Source: Selaginella moellendorffii (Eukaryota > Streptophyta > Lycopodiopsida > Selaginellales > Selaginellaceae). Taken from it: 64,000 bases of DNA. The notes under the pieces were generated by a model that worked only from the letters and a program-made list of their open reading frames with translations, searched no databases and had not been told where the DNA came from. The translations under genes and the position numbers were made by a program. The DNA lies in NCBI RefSeq assembly GCF_000143415.4, contig NW_003314264.1:2763444-2827443 (forward strand), given 5' to 3'. This document shows positions 34,576 through 48,498 of the stretch, one piece after another (position 1 is the first letter of the stretch; the number at the start of each line of letters is the position of its first letter).

Positions 34576-36133
34576 GGCGGCGAGCTCTCCTTTTAGGGCT
34601 TCATAATGTTTCTTGTGAAAAGTTCTATAGATTGAGCTAAAGGAAAAAAGAAAATTTAAAATTTAATGCTTTAACAATTTCGAAAACTCTGACAAAAGCT
34701 TGAAAACACTAAACAATGTAACAATGTAACATAGCAATGCAACTTCAGTTGATAGTACAAGCAATTATAGCTCTACTATCAGTGGACACCAACCAGAAAT
34801 TTATCCTCCCGAATCTTGCTGAGAGCTTTTTGTGACACAAGTGGCATCTGGATCATGACCTCTTAGGTTCCTGTCCATCGCCATGTCATAGCATTTACTC
34901 TATAAAACCATGACCTTGATCCCAATATCAGATCTCTCAACAAGAACACTAGAAGTGATTTTCTCTTGAACATCCAAGACATCTCTCTCGCACACAACGC
35001 GGTAGTCCCCATCGTACTCAAACAGTGCCAGAAGCAAAACTGACATGTCGACCACAGGCGATTCCTTGAGCCTGTGTGCCTTGGATGTTGACCTTCACCA
35101 GGCACTGAACGAAGCGCGAGCGTATGTCACCAATCCGTATTGTCGACAAGCGACACCGTCCTCAATGCCCCAGGAGGGATCTATCGTGAAATCCTGGGAA
35201 TGGTGATTGTCAATGGGCTCGCGGATTACCCAGACTCGCCGAACGGTAGCATGGCTCAGAAGATGTTATGCCCGGATTGCTCGCAGCCAAAAGCGAAGAT
35301 ACATGCAACGCGGATGACCCTCGGAAAGCTTTTCAAGAGAAAAAGCAACGAGAGTGCAAGTCGGGAACACTCACGACTGGGAGAAGTACCTCGCACCCTG
35401 CCATTGCCAACAGTTCAAGAGGAGGACAAGTCAACTGGGTGATACAAATCTGGCGATCCCAAGGATCCCACGAACTATCGGACTATATAGCGGGCACATC
35501 TTTGTCAAAGTCTTTGCCACTCTCGCCAGGGGTATGGATTGAGGCTATGGTCTCTCAATCCCTCTCTCGCATTGGTTCTCCTGGTTTTGAGGGTCTGGAA
35601 CGTCTCAAACTACATAGATCTCTCCAGGCATTCAGAGTTTTCTTGCTAGAAATACAAGTTCTCATGACTCTATCGCAATGCTATTTATGTGGATGCCTTG
35701 TCAAATCATCCAGGGGAATATGCCGCACAATATCACATCTGGACCTGGGGAATTCTGCGATGCCTCAGGCATGGGAGTCAACCTCACAAAGATGCAAACC
35801 ATGATCTTGGGCAGCCGTTGCCAAAAGATGCTTTTATCAGGGAACCTAACAACACCGCATCATAGCAGCTACGGCCGACGAATCCGCCCACGGCTGCCAC
35901 GCCACCTCTACCATTACTTGCTGTGCAACACAGCCCAGGTATATGCCCCACAATTCCCATCGCATGAGTAGAAGGTCGGCCTCCTTCAAGATGCCACAGT
36001 CGCGAATCCGCTCTGTCACCTTTTGAGGCAATTCCTCATTATAAAAATTACCAGGAAACTTTGAGAAGTAAATGTCCAGATTGAGCAGGCTTTCCACGGC
36101 CTTACCAAATGTTGTTTTCATCAACCCTCCGGA
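34576..36133. other. Intergenic region with unrecognised coding-like fragments
   Basis: 1.56 kb between bL34 and the first PQQ repeat arm. A minus-strand frame at 36124-35846 (MMKTTFGKAVESLLNLDIYF, then LPQKVTERIRDCGILKEADL and WELWGIYLGCVAQQV) has the look of a real exon, but no family was recognised. Plus-strand frames from 35041 (MSTTGDSLSLCALDVDLHQ) to 35804 overlap in different frames and look like another eroded gene. No intact gene is supported. Confidence 0.4.
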
Positions 36134-38415
36134 TGGTTCTTCTCAAACAAATCAATCAAACTTTAGCATCTTGCAAGTCCCTGGCCCGCTTTCAAACGGC
36201 GTAAGTAGAGATCACCATAAGGTGGCAGTGCACAAAAAGAAAAACGATTTCGTCATGGAATCTCCAGCAAGCATGTCGCGGGCTTGAGACTTCCGCCTCC
36301 TAGAAGCTTGCAGTACAAGAGGACGACCAAGGCTGGAACCATGGGTCTCGTTGACATGATGGTTGTGAGAGTGATGCCAATCTATGATACCAAGGGACAA
36401 GAAAATAACCCAAGGAAAGAAGAAAACACAAGCCCCTTGCCTACCAACAACGCACGCATCCAGTTACCCGCACTTGAATGCGGGGAGTGCTCTTTGTGTG
36501 GTGAAAAGTCTTTGTGTTGCAAACAGGGTGTTGCACGGCATGAAGAAAAGTCTTTGTCTAAACCCAGCACGCGAAAATGAAATATTAGAAAAGCAAAGAA
36601 AGACTGCATTTGCATGCCTTGAGTTTTCTTTCTCGAGCAAAGTCGCAAGTCCCTCCATGAAGAACTCTTTCGTATTCTTGTTGATCGTGATGGCACAATC
36701 TTTGCTGCAGGTGGAATCCAACTGTCAGGTAGTCCAACAAAGAGCAAAACAAAGGAAAATAAGCTTGCCTTGACATTTTTTTTCCAGACGGGCGAATGGA
36801 TCAGCCACGGAGGAGATCTCAAGAATCGTCGCTTTGCAGAAGATGAGCACTTGATCAGCGTCTGGAGCGCGCCTCACTTAAGCGAAAAGTGGAGCTTTGA
36901 CGCTGGCGCGGACATTTCGGCCACACCGGCGATTTACGACTGTGTTGTCTACTTCCCATCGTGGAACGGGCTTGTCTTCGCAGTTACCATCCACGGAGAA
37001 CTTCTCTGGCGCTTCAACTTGACAGAAATCACGGGAGTTGCCACTTTGTCGCGGACGACACCGGCTGTGACCGAAGAGCTCTTGCTGTATGGTTTGCTCG
37101 GTCCCGCTAGAGTTGTTGCTTTACACCGTAAGAGTGGAAGAATGGTTTGGATGTCAGAAGATCTGGATGAAACGCCCCTGGCAAGGATCACCATGTCAGG
37201 AACAGCATACGACGGGTAAGCAAACTTCCTTTCTTTTCTTTTTTTTCGGCTCTTGAGCACCTATCATTCTGGCAGAGCTTTCTACGTTGGTATGTCTTCG
37301 CTCCAAGAGCTTGTGGAGGCAGCCTGTTGCACATTCCAAGGAAGCTTTCAGAAACTCGACCTCAAAACTGGAAAACGAATATGGAGAACTTACATGGTTC
37401 CTGAAAACTCCAGTTTCTACGGCGTTACAGTATGGGGAAGCAGTCCTTCCATCGATCCCAAGCGAGGACTCGCCTTCATTGGCACTGGAAACCTCTACCA
37501 GATCCCGAGCGACGTCCAGGACTGCCTCAACAGAAATGCCAACTCGAGCGACTGCTATCCTCCCGGTGTCTGTGACGACGCCGTTGTAGCCGTGAACATG
37601 GCCGACGGGGAGATACGCTGGTGTAACAGGCTCGGAGGAAACGACGTATGGAGGCTTGCTTGTGACACAAATCCACCACCAGCAAACTGTCCACCTGAGC
37701 CTGGGCCGGACTACGACTTTGGAGAGTCGCCGATGCTGCTTACGATCCCAAGCCGCTACTCCAAGAACAAGTTCCAAGATATCGTCGTCACCGGTCAGAA
37801 GAGCGGCATTGTTTGGGCTCACGATCGAGACGACGGCAGCCTTGTCTGGGAAACGGTAACTCGAGCTCCTGTTGATATCTAGCTTGTCCTTCCTGGTCAC
37901 CTTTTGTTTTCCTCCTGTTTTGTGAAGACTGCCGGACCTGGTGGCTCTGTAGGTGGAGCGATCTGGGGAGCCGCCACTGACAACCATCGAGTATACACCA
38001 ACATCGCAAACTCTGACCGTGCTACGTTCCAGCTCGTTCCTTCCGGACAAAGCACCACCGCTGGTGGCTGGGTGGCCATGGACGCCGCTACTGGAAGAAT
38101 AGAATGGTCCACTGCGAATCCACACGGTGCGCGAGCTTACGGGCCTGTGACTGTCGCCAACGGTGTGGTCTTCTGCGGATCATTCGACAAGGATGGTCAT
38201 GTTCTCGCACTGGACGCAGAGAGTGGACGTATACTGTGGGAACGTACCACTGGTTCGACGGTCTACGGAGGACCCTCAGTCGGGCACGGGTGTTGCTTTA
38301 TTGGAACGGGATACTCACGGGCTCCACTGGCTCCTGCGTTTGGAGGAACTCCCGGCTCCGAATTATATGCCTTCTGTGTATGACATGATCAAGGCAGCAT
38401 TAGATGGACGCACGT
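36134..38415 (+). repeat. Inverted repeat arm 1 (PQQ quinoprotein gene and 5' flank)
   Basis: Matches 39743-42018 on the other strand, from GGTTCTTCTCAAACAAATCA (36136) to AGGCAGCATTAGA (38391) and GACGCACG. About 2.28 kb long with scattered substitutions and small indels. The arms enclose a 1.33 kb spacer with the DENR gene. Confidence 0.85.
36657..38383 (+). CDS. PQQ-type beta-propeller quinoprotein dehydrogenase-like, copy 1
   Basis: Exons 36657-36728, 36788-37215, 37276-37855 and 37928-38383 give 512 codons without interruption. Exon 1 is a clean signal peptide (MKNSFVFLLIVMAQSLLQ). The mature part has the repeats of an eight-bladed propeller: WISHGGDLKNRRFAEDEHL, EKWSFDAGADISATPAIYD, YFPSWNGLVFAVTIHGELLW, VWGSSPSIDPKRGLAFIGTG, IRWCNRLGGNDVW, NKFQDIVVTGQKSGIVWAHD, GGWVAMDAATGRIEWST and VLALDAESGRILWERTTG. 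This matches plant proteins annotated as polyvinyl-alcohol-dehydrogenase-like; their real substrate and whether they bind PQQ are not established. Secretion is likely. It is the only one of three local copies with an open frame throughout. Confidence 0.9.
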
Positions 38416-38635
38416 AATAACGTGTTCCTAGATCCTAGAGGCTTCTACAAGATCCTCTCTTTGATAGTTGTCACACATTTTCGTCAAGCCAAAATTCGAT
38501 GAATTGACCTAAAAGCTCTCTATTTATTTATCTCAGAAGATGTTTCATTTAAATTAGCATAATATTTTATGCATTTTCTTGTTTGATTGTTTTTTTTTGT
38601 TTTTAGGGTTCTTCGTTAGGGGAAGAGGGCGTGCC

Positions 38636-39574
38636 ATGGGCGACAAGGTCCAGGTTTTGTACTGCGCAGGTGATTTGTATGGTTTTTCTTTGCCGGATCA
38701 TGCTAACTGTCCGACTCTAGTGTGTAGTTTGCCTCCTGAGTATTGCGAATTTGGACCGGACTTTGAGAAGTGCAAGCCCTGGCTCCTAGAGAATGTGCCT
38801 GATTTGTATCCGGAGCTTGCAAGAGGTACCTCGATTGATCGTCGTTAGTGTTGTGATTTTACCTTCTTTTTTGTCTTCACAGAGAGAGCTGAGCAGCAAC
38901 TACAAGGATTAACTGTGAGCAATGAAAAGGGAGATAGCTCAAAGACACAAGGTACGTATGAGGGAGAGCTTCGAGGAGAAGTAAATGTTCTTTTCTCTCT
39001 TTTTGTTTTATGTCATTTGTAGAAGAAGATGTGAAGAGATTACCAGGAGGAAAAATCAAGAAGAAGGTAACGAGCTGGCAGTTCTATGAGACGATGAAAC
39101 TTACGCCCTGCATTTCCAGGAAAAGCCCGCGGTTGTGGTCGAGAGAGTGACGAGAAACAAAAGGAAATGTGTGACAACTATCAAAGGGCTCGACATGTTT
39201 GGTAACAGGATTTACTGCTTGCTTGGTGTGCTGCATCTAGAAGAGCTTTTTGAATGTCTGAAGGTGTCAAGCTGGGGGAGGCATCAAAGAAACTCGGGAA
39301 GAAATTCGCAAGTGGTGCGTCTGTGGTGAAGGTGAGTGGGATTCTCACGCATGCTCTTTCTCGCGTAATTCAAAAGTTCTTTTCAGGGCCCGACGGAGAA
39401 AGAACAAATCGACGTTCAAGGGGATATTCTGCTGGACATTGTGGAGTTTATCACAGAGACGTGGCAAAACGTGAGTTCTTCTAGGCTCTTGTGCGTGCTC
39501 TAACTTAACATTCTCAGATTCCCGAATCGGCTATCTTCTTCATGGAGGACGGCAAGAAGGTTTCCGCAGGCTAG
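38636..39574 (+). CDS. DENR: Density-regulated protein, SUI1-domain translation factor
   Basis: DENR with MCT-1 drives reinitiation after uORFs and recycling of 40S subunits. Eight short exons (38636-38669, 38721-38825, 38883-38951, 39023-39066, 39120-39201, 39264-39331, 39387-39470, 39518-39574) join to 180 residues. The N-terminal cysteine motif is VLYCAVCSLPPEYCEFGPDF; the middle has KRLPGGKIKKKEKP; the SUI1 domain runs from VERVTRNKRKCVTTIKGLDM through KLGKKFASGASVVKGPTEKE and IDVQGDILLDIVEF to IPESAIFFMEDGKKVSAG. The exon 2 acceptor is TCTAG at 38720; the nearer AG at 38726 breaks the frame. A telo-box (TTTAGGGTT, 38602-38610) just upstream is common in plant translation genes. The gene forms the loop of the PQQ inverted repeat. 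Very secure. Confidence 0.95.
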
Positions 39575-39742
39575 CGTTTGTGTGTACTATGTGTTGGCCA
39601 GGCTAGCAATACAATGGGCTCGGAAGTCTTTTCTAGGTGTATAACAGGTTTAAGCTGTACAAGATGGAAGAGCGTGAGCTCCAACTTACAGGTACACCAT
39701 CTAGAATATTGACTTCGGTTAGGAACACTGGGAGAAACTTCT

Positions 39743-42018
39743 TGCGTGCGTCTTTCTAATGCTGCCTTGATCATGTCATACACAGAAGGCATATAATTCG
39801 GAGCCGGGAGTTCCTCCAAGCGCATCACCCAGTGGATCCCATGAGTATCCCGTTCCAACAAAGCAACACCCGTGCCCGACTGAGAGCCCTCCATAGACCG
39901 TCGAACCAGTGGTACGTTCCCACAGTATAGGTCCACTCTCTGCGTCCAGTGCGAGAACATGACCATCCTTGTCGAATGATCCGCAGAAGACCACACCGTT
40001 GGCAACAGTCACAGGCCCGTATGCTCGCGCACTGTGTGGATTCGCAGTGGACCATTCTATTCTTCCAGTAGCGGCATCCATGGCCACCCAGCCACCAGCA
40101 GTGGTGCTTCCTCCGGAAGGAACGAGCTGGAACGTAGCACTGCCAGAGTTTGCGATGTTGGTGTACACTCGATGGTTGTCAGTGGCGGCTCCCCAGATCG
40201 CTCCACCTACAAAGCCACCAGGTCCGGCAGTCTTCACAAAACAGGAGGAAAACAAAAGGTGACCAGGAAGGACAAGCTAGATATCAACAGGAGCTCGAGT
40301 TACCGTTTCCCAGGCAAGGCTGCCGTCGTCTCGATCGTGAGCCCAAACAATGCCGCTCTTCTGACCGGTGACGACAATATCTTGGAACTTGTTCTTGGAG
40401 AAACGGCTTGGGATCGTGAGGAGCATCGGTGACTCTCCCAGGTCGTAGTCCGGCCCAGGCTCAGGTGGACAGTTTGCTGGTGGTGGATTTGTGTCACAAG
40501 CAAGCCTCCATACGTCGTTTCCTCCGAGCCTGTTACACCAGCGTATCTCACCGTCGGGCATGTTCACGGCTACAACGGCGTCGTCACAGACGCCGCGAGG
40601 ATAGCAGTCGCTCGAGTTGGCGTTTCTGTTGAGGCAGTCCTGGACGTCGCTCGGGATCTGGTAGAGGTTTCCAGTGCCAATGAAGGCGAGTCCTCGCTTG
40701 GGATCGATGGAAGGACTGTTTCCCCAAACTGTAACGCCGTAGAACCGGAATTTTCAGGAGCCATGTAAGTTCTCCATATTCGTTTTCCAGTTTTGAGGTC
40801 GAGTTTCTGAAAGCTTCCTTGGAATGTGCAACAGGCTGCCTTTACAAGCTCTTGGAGCGAAGACATACCAACGTAGAAAGCTCTGCCAGTATGATAGGTT
40901 CTCAAGAGCAGAAAAAAAGAAAAGAAATGAAGTTTGCTTACCCGTCGTATGCTGTTCCTGACATGGTGATCCTTGCCAGGGGCGTTTCATCCAGATCTTC
41001 TGACATCCACACCATTCTTCCATTCTTACGGTGTAAAGCAACACCTCTAGCGGGACCGAGCAAACCATACAGCAAGAGCTCTTCAGTCACAGCCGGTATC
41101 GTCCGCGACAAAGTGGCAACTCCCGTGATTTCTGTCAAGTTCGTGCTCCAGAGAAGTTCTCCGTGGATGGTAACTGCGAAGACAAGCCCGTTCCACGATG
41201 GGAAGTAGACAACACAGTCGTAAATCGCTGGTGTGGCCGAAATGTCCGCGCCAGCGTCAAAGCTCCACTTTTCGCTTAAGTGAGGCGCGCTCCAGACGCT
41301 GATCAAGTGCTCATCTTCTGCAAAGCGACGATTCTTGAGATCTCCTCCGTGGCTGATCCATTCGCCCGTCTGGAAAAAAAAATGTCAAGGCAAGCTTATT
41401 TTCCTTTGTTTTGCTCTTTGTTGGACTACCTGACAGTTGGATTCCACCTGCAGCAAAGATTGTGCCATCACGATCAACAAGAATACGAAAGAGTTCTTCA
41501 TGGAGGGGGACTTTGCTCGAGAAAGAAAACTCAAGGCATGCAAATGCAGTGTTTCTTTGCTTTTGTAATATTTCTTTTTCGCGTGCTTGGTGACTTTTCT
41601 TCATGCCGTGCAACACCCTGTTTGCAACACAAAGACTTTTCACCACACAAAGAGCACTCCCCGCATTCAAGTGCGGGTAGCGTGCATTGTTGGTAGGCAA
41701 GGGGCTTGTGTTTTCTTCTTTCCTTGGGTTATTTTCTTGTTCCTTGGTATCATAGATTGGCATCACTCCCATGTCAACGAGACCACCATCTTGAGCATGG
41801 TTCCAGCCTCGGTCGTCCTCTTGTACTGCAAGCTTCTAGGAGGCGGAAGTCTCAAGCCCGCGACACGCTTGCTGGAGATTCCATGAAGAAATCGTTTTTC
41901 TTTTTGCGCACTGCCACCTTATGGTGATTCAAAAACTATCTCTACTTACGCCGTTTGAAAGCGGGCCAAGGATTTGCAAGATGCTAAAGTTTGATTGATT
42001 TGTTTGAGAAGAACCATT
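39743..42018 (-). repeat. Inverted repeat arm 2 (PQQ quinoprotein copy 2 and 5' flank)
   Basis: Reverse-complement counterpart of 36134-38415. Its outer end (42018) abuts the inverted SCPL fragment through about 20-30 bp of filler. It contains a frameshifted quinoprotein gene. The region 41502-42018 is shared 5' flank with no own gene. Confidence 0.85.
39776..41501 (-). pseudogene. PQQ quinoprotein copy 2, one-base frameshift
   Basis: Exons 41501-41430, 41369-40942, 40882-40304 and 40231-39776 correspond exactly to copy 1. Exons 1, 2 and 4 have the same lengths (72, 428, 456), but exon 3 is 579 instead of 580 bases. The missing T is near 40744, where copy 1 has AGTTTCTACGG and this copy has GGTTCTACGG, so PENSSFYGVTVWG becomes PENSGSTAL and a stop follows. 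The signal peptide and the last propeller blades are well kept (TAGPGGFVGGAIWGAATDN). Probably a young pseudogene; a truncated secreted protein of about 250 residues is possible. The same defect is in copy 3. Confidence 0.85.
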
Positions 42019-42019
42019 G

Positions 42020-42283
42020 ACCAGTTTTCATCCATGCCAGGAGGTTCGAATACCGTGGTACGCATGGGACTTCAACAAGCAGGTACTTATTCTTCAATAG
42101 TTTAGATAGCATCCCGACGGCGAATCTCCGACACAGGTTGGAGGCTGGACCCAAGTCTACAAGGGAATGACATTTACCACAGTCAGAGGCGCTGGACACA
42201 TGGTGCCTGCCACAAAGCCGCAACATGCTCTTCAAGTTTTCAAGAGCTTCTTGGCAGGAGAAGCATTGCCCAGCTTCCCATGA
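42020..42283 (+). pseudogene. 3' fragment of SCPL 2, inverted copy
   Basis: Reads from part of the penultimate exon (AATACCGTGGTACGCATGGG) through an intron into the last exon [20 protein letters not shown], with the catalytic His, to the stop TGA at 42281-42283. Matches 25890-25651 on the minus strand. It is a fragment at the end of the inverted SCPL-LON2 duplication. Confidence 0.88.
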
Positions 42284-42539
42284 ACAAAAGGAAAGAGAGA
42301 AAGAAAACAAACACAAACGAACAAGGCATAGCTACGCGTTCAAGGTTCGCGAAAACTATTCGTTCTAATCAGCTTGTCTTTGGAGTTTTCACTTTAGCGT
42401 AACAGGGACGGCTGGTGGTCAGCTGATGGAGTTTTCGGAGAGGTCCATTTCTACGTACAAGATATGATAATTTCGAAATTCTATTATTGTTGCCACTGGA
42501 GATATTTATCTCTCGCATTTTCTGCGAGTTTCGACACCG

Positions 42540-44348
<1,809 letters not shown>

Positions 44349-44358
44349 ATGCCCAAGT

Positions 44359-44520
44359 TGTGAGTGCTTAAGAATATAGAAACTGTGTATATTAATTAAC
44401 TTAAAAACCCTAATTTATATATAGGAGTGAGTGGTTCGGATTGAAACCAATCCAACATCTACCAAAATTTCACTATGCTAATATTAATATACAATATTGT
44501 AGCCATACACTGTCACATCA
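44359..44520 (-). repeat. LTR of the gypsy-type element (its 3' LTR)
   Basis: 162 bp, TGTGAGTGCTTAAGAATATA to CACTGTCACATCA on the plus strand; AT-rich with a TTTATATATAGGAG core. Clearly diverged from its partner at 56891-57059, which suggests an old insertion. Confidence 0.8.
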
Positions 44521-44749
44521 TTCCCTCCTCTTGGAATAATGAAAGACCATCAGGGTTCTTTTGTAGATATGCCGGGATCAAGAAGAACATCAGGAGGAGG
44601 CATTGGCAGATTTATAGGTGGTATTAATTGTTCATGATCTTTTGGTATGAAGCATTTCAACCGCTACACACGCACAATCTCTGGAGGATTGGCTTGCTGA
44701 ACGTTATGCCGAACCTCATAAACTTGTTGTAAAATTTGCTACAACACTT

Positions 44750-47650
44750 AATATGGTTCTTTCCACTGAGTAAGGAGCCCTTTATATAAACCACATACCG
44801 TAAGATTGGGAAAACGGACTAATACTAAGTCATCCACTTTGTACTCCACAGGTGGATGATGATGGGAGTTGTACTGCTGTTGTTGTCCCACTTGTACGTA
44901 GCTTAAGGGTTCAGCAAATTCTGCTTGGACCAGTGGAAGAATGTTTGTCAAATACTGATCCCACGACCTAGCATCGGCAGCTCGTGACAACGTGAAGGTA
45001 AACCTAGCTCCATTGGTAATATTGGATCATGGCTATATAAAAGTTTATATGGTGAAGCACCAACAGAACTCTACACCCTTGTGGCATATGTATACCGAAG
45101 AGATAGCACAATCCGAATGTTGAAAGTTCACATACTTCGCGATCATCCTTTTGAACGTCAAAACAAACCATTCCACCAAACCATTTGATTGTGGATAATA
45201 AACACTTGTGAAAGTGTGGCATATCCCCAACCGAGATGTCAAAACATGAAATGCCTCAGCCATAAATGAGGAACCATTGTCCAAAAGAATTTGTTCTGGA
45301 CAAGAATGCTGGAACACCATTTGATTGAAGAGGAAGTATCCAATAGTAATTGCAGAGGTGTTAGCAAGAGCACCAACTTCCACCCAACGAGTCAAGTAGT
45401 CAGAAGCAATAATAACATATTTATTGCTAACAGTTGATCATGGAAGAGATCCCATAAAATCAAACGTCACCAACTCAAACAAACGAGAAACTGCAATTGA
45501 CTCTAACCATCCTTCTGTAGCACGAGGGGGAGTATTATAAGTTTGGCACCAAATGCAACTATGCACATACTGGATAATATCTTGTCGCATCTCTGGCCAA
45601 TAAAAAGACCTGTGTAGTTTCTTGATCACACAATAATGTCCCATATGCCCACTTACAATAGGAGAATTATGGTAGGCATGGAGAAACCGTGGAATAACGA
45701 CAGAAGGCACCACTAGCCGTAAAGGATCATTAGGATTTGTCCCCACAAAATAAAGAAGGCCATCTTCAAGGCGATATTGAGAATGTAAATGCCAGAATGG
45801 TAAGTCATTAGCAAGTGATGCAGGATTCTCAAACCTATCTCGAAGCCTTCGAATCCATAGCTCAAGCTTTTAAGCCTCGCAAACCTCCTCAAGAGAAGGT
45901 AGATCTTGCTCTACACTTTGTGGACATTGAACGTTAAGTATAGCAACACAGAATCCTTGTCTAGAAAATCCACAGATGCTGGAATAACAGGCTCATCAGA
46001 AATATGAGAAGAGAGTGGAAAACGAAGAGGAGCTCGAGAAAGGGCATCAGCATTGGCCATAAAACTCCCAGGGTGATAAACAACATCAAAATCATATATA
46101 TGAAGCTTTAAAACCCACTGAGCAGTACGACCAACAAGGTTTTTTTGCTTTAATAATGAAGTAGTGTTTAGCAGCAGTCTAGGGTTTCGAGAAACTTCAT
46201 GTATATCTACATGGTTCTCAAATGTTACTTGAAGGTGATCATGCTGCCCCTTCTCTGTCATGGAGTAGTTCACTTCCGCTAGTTGTAATGTATGGCTTAT
46301 ATACGTAATGGAATGGTGTTGACCAACACTTGGGCTCTTTTGCATCAACACACCTCCAAGACTAATATCAGAAACATTCATGCACAAAATAAAGGTTGAG
46401 TGTAGTCAGGATATGCCAAAACCGGAGGAGTCGTCAAGAGCTCTTTGAGATCCACAAATGCCCTCTCACAATCTAAAAACCAGATGAAAGATGATGTTGA
46501 TGACTGTTGATGACTTCAGCAACGCTTACAACGGTGCAATGTGATCAAAATGATGATCCACAAAATGATCGAGATATTACACCTTGCCCAGGAATTGCTA
46601 CACATTATTCACACACTTCGAAGTAGGGGACTTTAGAACAGCCACAAGTTTGTTAGGATCAACTTGGAAACCCTCACAAAAAATACGGTACTCAAAATAA
46701 GTCATGTTCTTGGATCCAAACATGCACTTTGACCACTTTAACTTCAAACCAACGTCCCGTAACTGACCCAATACTTTAAAAACATCACGAACATGCTCCT
46801 CCCATATCCCCTCCGAGTGGATTAAGACATCATCAATGAAGTCAGCAATCACCTCTGGCATATTATAAAGAACCTCGTCTATCATTCGCTGGAAAGTTAT
46901 TAAAGTATTGTTCAAACCAAATGGTATTACCAAGAACTTGTACAAACCAATAGTGTATGAAAAGTTGTCTTAGGAATACTTTCTTCAGCCATCAGTACTT
47001 GCCAGTACCTAGAAGCAAGATCTAGCTTGGTGAACCAACGACTTCGCCCTAGACAATCCAAGAGATCAGCAGAGAAGAGGGTATACATCCGGGATTGTCA
47101 CTTCGTTTAACGAACGATAGTCAATGCAGAAATGAATACTCCCATTAGACTTCGTCACAAGATGAGGTTCACATGCCCAAGGATTTCGCAACTTCCGAAT
47201 AACACCCTTCTCCAACATCTCCTTAACATTTGCATGTAAAATCTTGATCTCTTTAGGTGACCGACGATGAACAAAAACCTTGATTAGACGAGTATCCCCA
47301 GTTGGAATCGGATGACGTGTGGCAATCTTGGCCCCAGATGATAAGTCAAATTGAAAAAGATCAGAATACTCCTCCCATAAGCTGGTCAATTGCTGCAGCA
47401 TAAAGATTGTCGGAGGTATCGGAAAAGGGAGAGCAGAACAAGATGGAAACATAGGAGGAAATAGTGGGGGGACAAAAGTAATGGAAGCAAAGGTAAAAGT
47501 AAAGGGACAAAGAGGTACGGAAGTGAGAGGAATAAATAAAATATAAGGAAGTATGAGATAAGGGGGAAAAGCCTCAAAGTCACATTTGGCATGATTGCGC
47601 TGCAACCAATCCATACTAAGGATTAAGTTAAAAGCTTGACTCGACCGCAA
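44750..47650 (-). pseudogene. Eroded gypsy pol: protease, RT, RNase H, integrase
   Basis: In order on the minus strand: protease end ILSMDWLQRNHAKCDFEA (47630); RT with HPIPTGDTRLIKVFVHRRSP, GVIRKLRNPWACEPHLV and FCIDYRSLNEVTIPDVYPL (47330-47066), then FIDDVLIHSEG for the YxDD box (46825); RNase H with YSMTEKGQHDHLQV and HPGSFMANADALSRAP (46390-46025); integrase zinc-binding part HCVIKKLHRSFYWPEMR-like and core LLDNGSSFMAEAFHVLT with YYPQSNGLVEW (45740-45045); C-terminal VDDLVLVRFPNL. Stops and frame changes separate the parts. Confidence 0.88.
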
Positions 47651-48049
47651 TGACTACAACCCATGCTCGAAATCGCCCACACGCACAACCAAGTCTACCT
47701 TATCCCGTGCACATGTATGTGTATGGCTATTGCCATAAAGAATGAAAACTAGTTCCACCGCACAATGTAAGTGTAGACAGCAACGTGTGAACAACAGGTC
47801 GAGCAATAGAAGATCAACTCGAATCTGTATCAACTAACACGAAGAGAATAATAGGAGACTTCTTGTTATAAAAATGAGTTTGGAAAGTAAATATTAAATA
47901 AACTAATACCGAGTGAACCCCATGATAATACTCTTGAAAGAAATATGGAAGGGTCACTGACTTATTCGCGCAAGGTCTCTCCGTTACTCGTGCGACTTCT
48001 CGTTTCCCAGATGCATCTCGGTGTCCAGACCTTCTACTATAGTAACACC

Positions 48050-48498
48050 AACAGGATGTTGTTGATACCAAGGTCTCCACCCAAGAAATGGAGGTCGCCA
48101 ATCTGGAAAATGCCGACAATACCGATAAGTGTGACCAACTTCATCACATGCCTAACAATGAATGTCACGGCCATGACCACGTCCTCGTCCTTGTCCTTGG
48201 ACTCGAGCAACAACAACATTAACCTCCATGGGAACAGGACCATTGCCTATAGGAAGTGGAGTGGAAGGACATTTAGCGAGAAGTGGAAGAGGCGATATCT
48301 CATAATGTTGTGCCAAACAAAGAACATCGTCAAGGGTGGCTAGAGCAAGTGCATGCATAAATCTGACAAGATTTTAATGAAGTGCTGGCCATAACATTCC
48401 TAACTTGATCCGCTCTGACAATTTGGCTCTGCAAGAAATAAGAGGCTTCGGAAATGAACACCAAATTGGATCACCAACTCAGATGGCCTTTGACGCAG
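48050..48498 (-). pseudogene. Eroded gypsy gag, part 3' of the nested insertion
   Basis: Minus strand reads RQRPSELVIQFGVHFRSLLF and, after several stops, a zinc-knuckle coding sequence near 48175-48130 with the CxxCxxxxHxxxxC spacing, in which the codon between the first two cysteines includes a TAG. The other gag part is at 56243-56563 beyond the nested element. Confidence 0.7.

Noticed and set aside
37196-38125. 309-codon minus-strand ORF
   Set aside because: Antisense to quinoprotein exons 3-4; splice sites and propeller motifs support the plus strand.
40735-40765. A 17-nt intron that would restore the frame in quinoprotein copy 2
   Set aside because: Removing GTTCTACGGCGTTACAG would give an in-frame joint, but 17 nt is far below any workable intron length; a one-base deletion is simpler.
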